Positions 1 to 6,216 of a stretch of 18,607 bases of DNA are shown piece after piece. The notes beneath the pieces were generated by a model, which was not told the origin of the DNA, ran no database searches, and saw only the letters and a list, made by a program, of their open reading frames with translations. Numbering within the stretch: the stretch's first letter is position 1; each line of letters opens with the position of its first letter. The translations under genes were made by a program, and so were the position numbers. This stretch comes from Clostridia bacterium (GTDB lineage: Bacteria > Bacillota > Clostridia > Christensenellales > CAG-138), in contig JAFSFN010000220.1 of assembly GCA_017435185.1 (NCBI GenBank), positions 1 to 18,607 of the forward strand. Direction: 5' to 3'.

Positions 1-55
1 AACCACCGACACAGGGATTTTCAGTCCCTTGCTCTACCAACTGAGCTACCGAGGC
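1..55 (-). tRNA. tRNA-Phe (GAA), 3' end cut by window edge
   Basis: Read on the minus strand, the sequence starts GCCTCGGTAGCTCAG, a normal acceptor and D-arm. An anticodon stem-loop with loop CTGAAAA follows, giving anticodon GAA (Phe). The T arm and 3' acceptor strand lie left of the window. It is the last of three tRNAs transcribed from the promoter near 286-315, five bases after tRNA-Asp. Confidence 0.93.
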
Positions 56-60
56 AAATT

Positions 61-137
61 TGGCGACCCGAAGGGGGCTCGAACCCCTGACCTCCAGCGT
101 GACAGGCTGGCATTCTAACCAACTGAACTACCGGGCC
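61..137 (-). tRNA. tRNA-Asp (GTC)
   Basis: Complete 77-nt cloverleaf on the minus strand. The acceptor GGCCCGG pairs with TCGGGTC (two G-T wobbles), the anticodon loop CTGTCAC gives GTC, the T loop is GGTTCGAGCC, and the 3' CCA is encoded at 61-63. It lies between tRNA-Val and tRNA-Phe in one transcription unit. Confidence 0.96.
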
Positions 138-167
138 ACAATAGCAAGGCTTTTGCCTTGCTATTTC
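138..167 (-). other. Perfect hairpin in the spacer between tRNA-Val and tRNA-Asp
   Basis: An 11-bp perfect inverted repeat (arms 140-150 and 155-165) surrounds a 4-base loop in the tRNA spacer. On the minus strand no run of T follows it, so a strong intrinsic terminator is unlikely. It may guide processing of the tRNA precursor or act as a weak attenuator. The structure is seen; the role is inference. Confidence 0.6.
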
Positions 168-170
168 AAA

Positions 171-246
171 TGGTGGGAACAACAGGGCTCGAACCTGTGA
201 CCCTCTGCTTGTAAGGCAGATGCTCTCCCAGCTGAGCTATGCTCCC
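171..246 (-). tRNA. tRNA-Val (TAC)
   Basis: Complete 76-nt cloverleaf on the minus strand. The acceptor GGGAGCA pairs with TGTTCCC, the D arm reads TAGCTCAGCTGGGAGAGC, the anticodon loop CTTACAA gives TAC, the T arm contains GGTTCGAGCC, and the 3' CCA is encoded at 171-173. It is the first tRNA of the operon. Confidence 0.96.
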
Positions 247-252
247 ATTAAA

Positions 253-281
253 CTCGCAGACGCACTAAGGACGACTGCGAG
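253..281 (-). promoter_or_regulatory. Leader hairpin just before tRNA-Val
   Basis: CTCGCAG and CTGCGAG (arms 275-281 and 253-259) form a perfect 7-bp stem in the short 5' leader, ending 6 bases before the tRNA-Val 5' end. TTTAAT follows the stem, a weak U-run. It may help RNase P or leader processing, or be a mild attenuator. Role not provable from sequence. Confidence 0.45.
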
Positions 282-285
282 ATAC

Positions 286-315
286 AGTATACAACATAAA
301 GTCATCACTTGTCAA
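286..315 (-). promoter_or_regulatory. Promoter of the tRNA operon
   Basis: On the minus strand a consensus -35 TTGACA (310-315) and a -10 TATACT (286-291) are separated by 18 bases, predicting a start near 279. The -35 box begins about 10 bases after the rnfB stop codon. The tRNAs therefore have their own promoter, but reading through from rnf is not excluded because no terminator is visible between them. Confidence 0.8.
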
Positions 316-324
316 CGAATTTTT

Positions 325-1110
325 TCAGATAGTGAAATCCTCTATACAGCCGCATGGACATACCTTTGCACATTCTCCGCATCTTGTGCATTTTTCGGTG
401 TCTATACGCGCAAATCCGTCAACCACGCTGATTGCACCGTACTTACATTCTTTCACGCAACGCTGACAAGCAATACACGCTTTCATGCATTGTGTCCTTG
501 CTACACGACCTACATCGCTGTTGCGGCAGAACACCAAAACTCTTGCATCGGCAGGTTCGAGTTTTATTGCTGCTCTCGGACATTTCTCAACGCAGTTTCC
601 GCATCCGACACATTTGCTTTCATCAACAACAGCAACACCGTTCTTGACGCTTATTGCATCAAATCCGCATACCTTCATGCAGTCACCCAAACCAATACAA
701 GCAAAGCGGCAAAGTTTGGGACCGCCTGCAAACGATGCTGCAACCGAACAGCTTGAATAGCCATCGTATTCATAGCGTTCTTTTGCAATACCGTCCACAC
801 CCTGGCACAGCACTCTTGCAACCATTTTTTCGCTCTGTTCAACATTCATGCCCATTATTTTGCCTATAACTTCAGCATTGGCAGCAGGACATCCATTCGG
901 CCTAGCTTCACCTGCGACGACCGCCTCGGCAAAAGCATCACAACCTGCAAAGCCGCATGCACCGCAGTTTGCACCGCCGAGTGTTTCTCTTATTTGAGCA
1001 ACACGGGGGTCTATCTCAACAGCGAATTTCTTGTCTGCTATAGTAAGCACGATACCAAACACTGCACCGAGCACACCGAGCGTTAAAAACGCATACAATA
1101 CTATTTCCAT
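325..1110 (-). CDS. rnfB: Rnf complex subunit RnfB (iron-sulfur protein)
   Basis: RnfB is the membrane-anchored subunit that takes electrons from reduced ferredoxin and passes them to the Rnf membrane core. The 261-aa protein has an N-terminal transmembrane helix (about residues 3-24). An Fe-S domain with C49, C52, C57 and C74 follows. Two ferredoxin-like pairs come next: C134/C138/C144/C148 with C167/C170/C173/C177, and C208/C212/C215/C218 (plus C222) with C241/C244/C247/C251. This fits five [4Fe-4S] clusters. C253 and C255 are two extra cysteines right after the last motif. The start ATG lies 3 bases after the rnfA stop. It is the last gene of the operon, as is usual. Assignment to Rnf rather than the proteobacterial Rsx version rests on the clostridial context. 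Confidence 0.95.
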   Translation of the reverse strand: MEIVLYAFLTLGVLGAVFGIVLTIADKKFAVEIDPRVAQIRETLGGANCGACGFAGCDAFAEAVVAGEARPNGCPAANAEVIGKIMGMNVEQSEKMVARVLCQGVDGIAKERYEYDGYSSCSVAASFAGGPKLCRFACIGLGDCMKVCGFDAISVKNGVAVVDESKCVGCGNCVEKCPRAAIKLEPADARVLVFCRNSDVGRVARTQCMKACIACQRCVKECKYGAISVVDGFARIDTEKCTRCGECAKVCPCGCIEDFTI

Positions 1111-1113
1111 GTT

Positions 1114-1695
1114 TTAAGCACCAAATCCCGAGAAGCCCATAAACGCAACGGACATAAGTCCTGCAGTTACAAGCGATATCGGGAACCCTTTCATGCACTT
1201 AGGAATGTTTGATGTTTCAAGTCTCTCTCTCACGCCTGCCATAAGCACGATAGCAAGCATGAAGCCCAGTGCTCCGAACACACCGTTGAGCACCGACTGC
1301 AAAAGGCCGTAGTTATTGTTCATATTAAGAATGGTAACGCCAAGTACGGCACAATTCGTAGTAATGAGTGGCAGATATATACCGAGCGACTTATAAAGCG
1401 ACGGACTTGATTTTTTGATGAACATCTCAACAAACTGAACAAGGCTTGCGATTATGAGAATGAAACTTATGGTATTCATGTATTGGATATTCAGCGGAAC
1501 AAGTATCCAATTGTAGACTACCCATGTAAAGAGCGACGCAACACCCATTACAAACGTTACAGCCATGCCCATACCCATTGATGTTTCGACCTTGTTTGAA
1601 ACGCCCAAAAACGGACAGCAGCCCAAAAATCTTGAGAATATGAAGTTATTTGTAAATATACAAGTAACCATGAAAACAAATACATTCACCGTCAT
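1114..1695 (-). CDS. rnfA: Rnf complex membrane subunit RnfA
   Basis: RnfA is a six-helix membrane protein forming, with RnfE, the core through which electrons cross the membrane. The 193-aa sequence is almost wholly hydrophobic and contains the family motifs FLGCCPFLG (C26/C27) and TTNCAVLG (C115). Structures of Rnf and Na+-NQR show that cysteines in these two motifs share an intramembrane iron-sulfur cluster with matching cysteines of RnfE. The start codon overlaps the rnfE stop (ATGA), a sign of translational coupling. Length is normal for the family. Confidence 0.95.
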   Translation of the reverse strand: MTVNVFVFMVTCIFTNNFIFSRFLGCCPFLGVSNKVETSMGMGMAVTFVMGVASLFTWVVYNWILVPLNIQYMNTISFILIIASLVQFVEMFIKKSSPSLYKSLGIYLPLITTNCAVLGVTILNMNNNYGLLQSVLNGVFGALGFMLAIVLMAGVRERLETSNIPKCMKGFPISLVTAGLMSVAFMGFSGFGA

Positions 1696-2324
1696 GCGTC
1701 TGCCTCCTGCATATTCTTTGCTTTCTTTTTGTTGGTAATGGCATTAACTATGCCCAATATCAGACCAAACACAATAAATCCGCCAGGGGCGAGTATCATT
1801 ATGAGCATCGGGTCATAACCGCCGCCTAACACATTTATGCCGAACACAGTGCCGTTGCCGAAGAACTCACGGATACAGCCTATCAGTGTTATTGCAAGAG
1901 TGAAACCAAGACCCATGCCGACACCGTCCACAGCCGACAACCAAACACTGTTTTTGCTCGCGAATGCTTCCGCACGAGCCAAAATTATGCAGTTAACGAC
2001 TATGAGCGGAATGAACATTCCCAACGCTGAATACAGATCCGGCAAAAATGCCTGCATGAGAAGCTGTACCATTGTAACAAATGCGCAAATGATTACGATA
2101 AAAGCAGGGATTCTGACCTTATTGGGTATGAAGTTTCGCAAAAGCGATATTACAACATTTGAGCCTAAAAGAACAAATGTTGCCGCCGCACCCATGCCGA
2201 TGCCGTTAATGGCACTCGTAGTAACTGCCTGTGTGGGACAAGTGCCGAGCACGAGATTAAATGTTGGATTTTCATTCAAGAGACCGTTAACGAAAACGCC
2301 TCTTGCCGTCTTTTTGTCAGACAT
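1692..2324 (-). CDS. rnfE: Rnf complex membrane subunit RnfE
   Basis: RnfE is the inverted-topology partner of RnfA in the membrane core. The motifs LGTCPTQAV (C29 with the start used here) and VVNCIILAR (C112) supply its cluster ligands, and several hydrophobic helices fill the rest. An upstream in-frame ATG at 2351 would add nine residues rich in Arg (MVQRRGRRR). I chose the ATG at 2324 because an AAGGGGG ribosome site lies just before it and the product then starts MSDKKTARG, giving a normal 210 aa. This start overlaps the rnfD stop by 8 bases, so nothing fits between rnfD and rnfE, where rnfG normally sits. Confidence 0.94.
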   Translation of the reverse strand: MSDKKTARGVFVNGLLNENPTFNLVLGTCPTQAVTTSAINGIGMGAAATFVLLGSNVVISLLRNFIPNKVRIPAFIVIICAFVTMVQLLMQAFLPDLYSALGMFIPLIVVNCIILARAEAFASKNSVWLSAVDGVGMGLGFTLAITLIGCIREFFGNGTVFGINVLGGGYDPMLIMILAPGGFIVFGLILGIVNAITNKKKAKNMQEADA

Positions 2325-3249
2325 TCTTCTTCGCCCCCTTCTTTGCACCATACAATCTCGGATTCAGATATTTATCTATCAAAGGTGTGACTATATTCAT
2401 AAGCAATATTGCAAATGTCACGCCCTCGGGATATACGCCGAAGTTTCTTATCAGCGCAACCATAAGACCGCAACCTGCGGCATATATGCTCTGACCAAGC
2501 CTTGTCATGGGTGAAGTGGTGTAGTCTGTTGCCATAAACACCGCGCCAAAGAGTACGCCGCCCGACAAAACCGCCGTCAGCGGATCATTGCCGAAAATCA
2601 GCGAAAGCAGTGCAAATACACCAACGAAAATTACCGGAATACGCCATGATACAACGCGGCGCAAAAGCATATACACAAGACCTATTAAAATTGCCGCCTT
2701 GCTGACTTCACCTATACTGCCCGGTATGTTTCCTATGAACATGTCCATATAATTCGCGGTAAATCCGCCGTCACCCAGTATCGTTGCCGACGCTACAGCA
2801 TCAACTCCGGGGAAAACAGCAGGAAGTGTATACGCAGTCATAAGTGCGGGCCAGCTTACTATCAGTACGCCTCTTGCCGCCATAGCAGGATTCATAAAGT
2901 TGTGGCCAATGCCGCCAAAAAGCTGTTTTACAAGAATTATTGCAATAACACTTCCGATGCAGGCAAGCCACCACGGAGCTGTGGGAGGCAAATTAAGGCC
3001 GAGTATAAGACCTGTTACAAGTGCCGACAAATCACCTATGCGTACAGTCTGCTTGGCAAGCTTTTGCCATATCCATTCTGAAAGCACTGCCGTAAGCATT
3101 GAAACAGCAATCACTATTGCCGCTCTGTAACCGAAAAAGTAAATACCTGCGGCAGTAGTGGGAAGCAAAGCAATAATGACATCGAGCATTATGCTCCTTG
3201 TGTCTTCATGTGCACGAATGTGCGGCGGTGTTGAAACGAAAAGCTTCAT
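2317..3249 (-). CDS. rnfD: Rnf complex membrane subunit RnfD (covalent FMN)
   Basis: RnfD is a polytopic membrane flavoprotein of the Rnf pump. The 310-aa protein has many hydrophobic helices and the family stretches GHNFMNPAMAARG (about 115-127) and GNIPGSIGEVS (about 173-183). The covalent flavin motif appears as DAVASATI, with T156 the likely FMN acceptor; the usual form is closer to SGAT, so the Gly is replaced by Ala. ApbE-type transferases attach the flavin, and none is in this window. The start overlaps the rnfC stop by ATGA, and two AGGAGG-like sites precede it. The C-terminus is Lys-rich. Confidence 0.95.
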   Translation of the reverse strand: MKLFVSTPPHIRAHEDTRSIMLDVIIALLPTTAAGIYFFGYRAAIVIAVSMLTAVLSEWIWQKLAKQTVRIGDLSALVTGLILGLNLPPTAPWWLACIGSVIAIILVKQLFGGIGHNFMNPAMAARGVLIVSWPALMTAYTLPAVFPGVDAVASATILGDGGFTANYMDMFIGNIPGSIGEVSKAAILIGLVYMLLRRVVSWRIPVIFVGVFALLSLIFGNDPLTAVLSGGVLFGAVFMATDYTTSPMTRLGQSIYAAGCGLMVALIRNFGVYPEGVTFAILLMNIVTPLIDKYLNPRLYGAKKGAKKNV

Positions 3250-4589
3250 TGTTTTTGCCTCCTTGCCTCCTGCATAATGTCGGCTTTTGCTTCCTTAAAT
3301 GCAGCAGTGAGCTGACGCCTTGCAGGGCATATGTACGAACAACAGCCGCACATTATACATTCCATAACGGAGTTTTTCTGTGCGCCTTTAAGGTCGCCCT
3401 TATCGCAGAAATTCTTTATTTTGAATGGGTCAAGGCCCATGGGACATACCTGAACACATCTTGCACAGCGGATGCAGGGTGATTCGGGGGCACTCTTTGC
3501 GTCTTTAACGCCAAGCACAACTATTCCGCCTCCACCCTTTGTTATGGGCATCGTATCATCAGGAGAACAGGGTCCTGTCATGCCGCCGCCTGCAATTATC
3601 TTTCCGGGTTCTTCACTGTAACCCTCGCAGGCGCTTATTATGTCTTCAAACATTGTACCTATCCTGACCTGAAGATTGGCAGGAGCGTTAACACAGCCCG
3701 TTACCGTTGTTATTCTCTCAGTCAACGGCAGCCCGTCAATTATAGCATCAGCTATAGCGGCTGATGTAGCTGCATTTATAACTATGGTGTGCACATCCAA
3801 CGGCAACTTGCCGCTGGGGACTTCTCTGCCGGTAAGTGCTTTTATCAGCTGTTTTTCGCCGCCCTGCGGATACTTCGTTCTGAGCACACGCACTTCAACA
3901 CCATCCCGGCCGCGCGCCGCTTCACGCATTGCACTTATTGCCTTGGGCTTATTATCTTCGATAGCGATTATACCCTTGTATACATTCAGTGCACGCATGA
4001 CTGCTCTCAAGCCGTCAACAACACGCCTGGGCTTTTCGACCATAAGACGATAGTCTGAAGTGAGATATGTTTCACACTCCGCACCGTTTATTATTATGGT
4101 GTCACAACTCTTGCCTTCACCGACCGTCAGCTTTACATGAGTGGGGAACGCCGCACCGCCCATGCCGCAAATGCCTGCGTTTTTAACAGCATCCACAACA
4201 AGCGATGGATCTATCGTCTCTACATTACCGAGCCCCTTTATCCCCTCTACCCATTCATCGGCAAAGTCATTCTTTATGGTGACCGTCATAGTGGGAGAAG
4301 CACCGAAAAGCAAGCGTTCTTCAACGCTTACAACTTCACCCGAAATACTGGCGTGAACGGGCAAGCCGAGCGGACCGACAGGTTCGCCTATTACTTGACC
4401 TCTTTTTACAAGGTCGCCCTTATTTACACAAGGCTTGCTCGGTGCACCTATGTGCATCGACATGGGGATAGCAACTGTATCTGATACGAAAGCTCTTATG
4501 GGGACATCCTTTGTCTGCTTTTTACCTTCGCCCGAAGAATGCATGGGATGTATACCGCCACGGAAAGAAAACTTAGGCAACAGTCTCAC
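3246..4589 (-). CDS. rnfC: Rnf complex subunit RnfC (NADH-binding, FMN, 2x[4Fe-4S])
   Basis: RnfC is the peripheral subunit that exchanges electrons with NAD(H). The start codon is GTG at 4587-4589, preceded by GAGAGG, giving an N-terminus (RGGIHP) that matches the family; the first codon is therefore not ATG. Features of the 447-aa protein are the nucleotide/flavin-binding region GMGGAAFPTHVK (about 142-153), the segment NGAECETYLTSDYRL, and two ferredoxin motifs: C372/C375/C378/C382 and C411/C414/C417/C421. It is the first gene of the operon, as in other clostridial rnf clusters. The C-terminus is short, without the long Ala/Lys-rich tail of proteobacterial RnfC. Confidence 0.95.
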   Translation of the reverse strand: MRLLPKFSFRGGIHPMHSSGEGKKQTKDVPIRAFVSDTVAIPMSMHIGAPSKPCVNKGDLVKRGQVIGEPVGPLGLPVHASISGEVVSVEERLLFGASPTMTVTIKNDFADEWVEGIKGLGNVETIDPSLVVDAVKNAGICGMGGAAFPTHVKLTVGEGKSCDTIIINGAECETYLTSDYRLMVEKPRRVVDGLRAVMRALNVYKGIIAIEDNKPKAISAMREAARGRDGVEVRVLRTKYPQGGEKQLIKALTGREVPSGKLPLDVHTIVINAATSAAIADAIIDGLPLTERITTVTGCVNAPANLQVRIGTMFEDIISACEGYSEEPGKIIAGGGMTGPCSPDDTMPITKGGGGIVVLGVKDAKSAPESPCIRCARCVQVCPMGLDPFKIKNFCDKGDLKGAQKNSVMECIMCGCCSYICPARRQLTAAFKEAKADIMQEARRQKQ

Positions 4590-4623
4590 CTACCTCTCGA
4601 TATTATACAAAGTTAGATACTAC

Positions 4624-4632
4624 ATTCTATCA
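4624..4632 (-). promoter_or_regulatory. Candidate extended -10 promoter for the rnf operon
   Basis: On the minus strand TGATAGAAT forms an extended -10 element about 40 bases before the rnfC GTG; no clear -35 box is seen. A second box, TATAAT at 4602-4607, is a perfect -10 but would place the transcript start inside the Shine-Dalgarno site. The first is the better candidate. Confidence 0.4.
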
Positions 4633-4696
4633 CAATATTCGCACCGATAAAATCTCAAAAATAAAAACAAATAAAAAATTATCGGATATTGACATG

Positions 4697-4729
4697 AAAA
4701 ACGGCATCTTCTTGATTTGAAGATGCCGC
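4697..4729 (-). terminator. Intrinsic terminator of the zinc-ribbon SPFH gene
   Basis: A perfect 10-bp stem CGGCATCTTC/GAAGATGCCG (arms 4702-4711 and 4719-4728) with a 7-base loop is followed on the minus strand by TTTTT. It lies 15 bases after the SPFH stop and separates it from the rnf operon. Confidence 0.9.
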
Positions 4730-4743
4730 ATTGCACATATTTG

Positions 4744-6075
4744 TCAAACTATATCGTTTTGATCAAAAGGATCGCCGCACTGTATGCAGAACTTGGGAGG
4801 CTTGCTCTTATCCTGAGGTTCCCAACCGCACTTATTACAACGGTACGCCTTTGCGCCCTCGGGGCGTTTTGCACCGCATTCAGCGCAGAACTTACCTTTG
4901 TTGAATGTGCCGCAAGCACACTTCCAGCCGCCGTCTTCTTCTTTTTTGGGTGCGCCGCAACTGCCACAGAACTTGCCCACATTGCCGCTTGCGCCGCACT
5001 CGCAAGTCCATGTTGCGCCTGCAGGAGCCGATGCCGCAGGTGCTTGCTGAGCAGGCTGTTGTTGCTGACCCATTGCATAGAGGTTATTCATGTTCATTCC
5101 GCCTGCATTCTGAGCCATGTTCATGCCCGCAAATGCCATGAACGCACCGCCGCCACCTTCATTCTTTGCCGCACTTTCCATTGCTTCCGCCTGTGCACCC
5201 GCAAGTCTTGCCGCCGCCATTGTAGGATTGCGGAATACTGCGTCACGCTGGAGCTTCTTGATAAGTTCTTCGTCTTCTTCGGAAGCTGATACAGAACTTA
5301 CGCCGAATGATGCAACAGCAAGACCTCTCAATGCGCCCCATTTTTCGGAAAGAACTTCGTTGAGAGCGTTTGAAATTTCTATCGTATGACCAGGCAATGC
5401 GCTGTAGCGAATACCCATTGCCGATATCTTTGCAAATGCAGGCTGGAGAGCCGTCATAAGTTCTGTCTTAAGCTGGCTGTCTATTTCCGCACGGGTATAA
5501 ATATCGGCTACATTACCGCATACATTTTTGTAAAAAAGCATGGGATCTGTTATTTTATAGGAAAATTCACCGTGACATCTTATCGCAATGTCAATATCAA
5601 GACCGATGTTATTATCAACTACACGGAAAGGCACTGCGTTGGGAGTACCGTACTTATTGCCGACTATTTCCTTTGTGTTGAAGTAGTAAACACGCTGGTC
5701 TATACCTGCGGCGCCGCCCATGGATATACGTTTACCCATTGTTTTGAATGTATTAAGCAAGTTTTGGCCGAACTTACCGTAGAAAATGCTGGGTTCTTTT
5801 GACGAATCGAAAATAAACTGACCCGGTTCTGCGCAAAATTCTACTATAGCGCCTTGCTCAACAATCATCATGCACTGACCTTCGTTGACCTCGATTATTG
5901 AACCGTTGCTTATAACATTGTCTTCTCCCTTTGTATTTGAGCTTCTGTTCGAAGTGCTTTTTTGACCCTTTGCCGCAAGCACATCAGCACTGAGAGAATT
6001 ACAGACAAAGTGCTCACGCCACTGGTCTGCCAATACGCCGCCGACAGCACCAGTTAATGCCTTTATAAGACCCAT
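4744..6075 (-). CDS. SPFH/band-7 protein with three C-terminal zinc ribbons (YdjI-like)
   Basis: This 443-aa protein has no transmembrane helix. Residues about 60-270 resemble the SPFH domain of the COG4260 family (B. subtilis YdjI, sometimes called virion-core-like). A long helical Ala-rich part (about 265-305), a Gly/Met/Gln-rich linker (about 306-355) and three zinc ribbons follow: C358/C360/C370/C373, C386/C388/C397/C400 and C413/C416/C430/C433. In B. subtilis the relative is encoded with a PspA homologue and works at the membrane under envelope stress; no PspA gene is visible here, and the gene has its own promoter and terminator. The ATG at 6075 has AAAGGGG 9 bases upstream. Domain call firm; cellular role inferred. 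Confidence 0.85.
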   Translation of the reverse strand: MGLIKALTGAVGGVLADQWREHFVCNSLSADVLAAKGQKSTSNRSSNTKGEDNVISNGSIIEVNEGQCMMIVEQGAIVEFCAEPGQFIFDSSKEPSIFYGKFGQNLLNTFKTMGKRISMGGAAGIDQRVYYFNTKEIVGNKYGTPNAVPFRVVDNNIGLDIDIAIRCHGEFSYKITDPMLFYKNVCGNVADIYTRAEIDSQLKTELMTALQPAFAKISAMGIRYSALPGHTIEISNALNEVLSEKWGALRGLAVASFGVSSVSASEEDEELIKKLQRDAVFRNPTMAAARLAGAQAEAMESAAKNEGGGGAFMAFAGMNMAQNAGGMNMNNLYAMGQQQQPAQQAPAASAPAGATWTCECGASGNVGKFCGSCGAPKKEEDGGWKCACGTFNKGKFCAECGAKRPEGAKAYRCNKCGWEPQDKSKPPKFCIQCGDPFDQNDIV

Positions 6076-6115
6076 AAGTTTTAGCCCCTTTCAAATCGTT
6101 TAATTTTGTCTTTTT

Positions 6116-6145
6116 ATTATAGCATTATTATTTTGTTTATGCCAG
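6116..6145 (-). promoter_or_regulatory. Promoter of the zinc-ribbon SPFH gene
   Basis: On the minus strand, TGCTATAAT (extended -10, TATAAT at 6116-6121) lies 18 bases after CTGGCA (6140-6145), a 4/6 match to the -35 consensus. It is arranged back to back with the plus-strand ROK promoter. Confidence 0.7.
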
Positions 6146-6151
6146 TATACC

Positions 6152-6180
6152 TTGAAATAAGTAATACGATGTAGTAAAAT
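6152..6180 (+). promoter_or_regulatory. Promoter of the ROK-nagA operon
   Basis: TTGAAA (6152-6157) and TAAAAT (6175-6180) are separated by 17 bases, each a 5/6 match to consensus, predicting a start near 6187 and a leader of about 30 bases. No clear palindromic operator was recognised in this divergent region. Confidence 0.65.
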
Positions 6181-6216
6181 CAGCATGGAGCAGAACCAAT
6201 TTTTTATAAGGAAAGA

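Noticed and set aside
220..756. 178-aa plus-strand reading frame across tRNA-Val and rnfB
   Set aside because: It begins inside a tRNA gene and is the antisense shadow of rnfB; no ribosome site, Cys/His/Thr-heavy composition with no family resemblance.
2325..2351. Nine-residue Arg-rich N-terminal extension of RnfE
   Set aside because: The ATG at 2324 has a better-placed ribosome site and gives a family-like N-terminus; the extension lies within the rnfD coding region in another frame.
1837..2514. 225-aa plus-strand reading frame
   Set aside because: It is antisense to rnfE and rnfD, which have clear family motifs; composition is unlike a real protein.
4602..4607. Perfect TATAAT as the main rnf promoter
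   Set aside because: The resulting start would fall inside the rnfC ribosome site; kept only as a secondary possibility.
4717..5289. 190-aa plus-strand frame and a 109-aa minus-strand frame over the SPFH zinc-ribbon region
   Set aside because: Both are shadows of the Cys/Ala/Gly-rich zinc-ribbon coding sequence.
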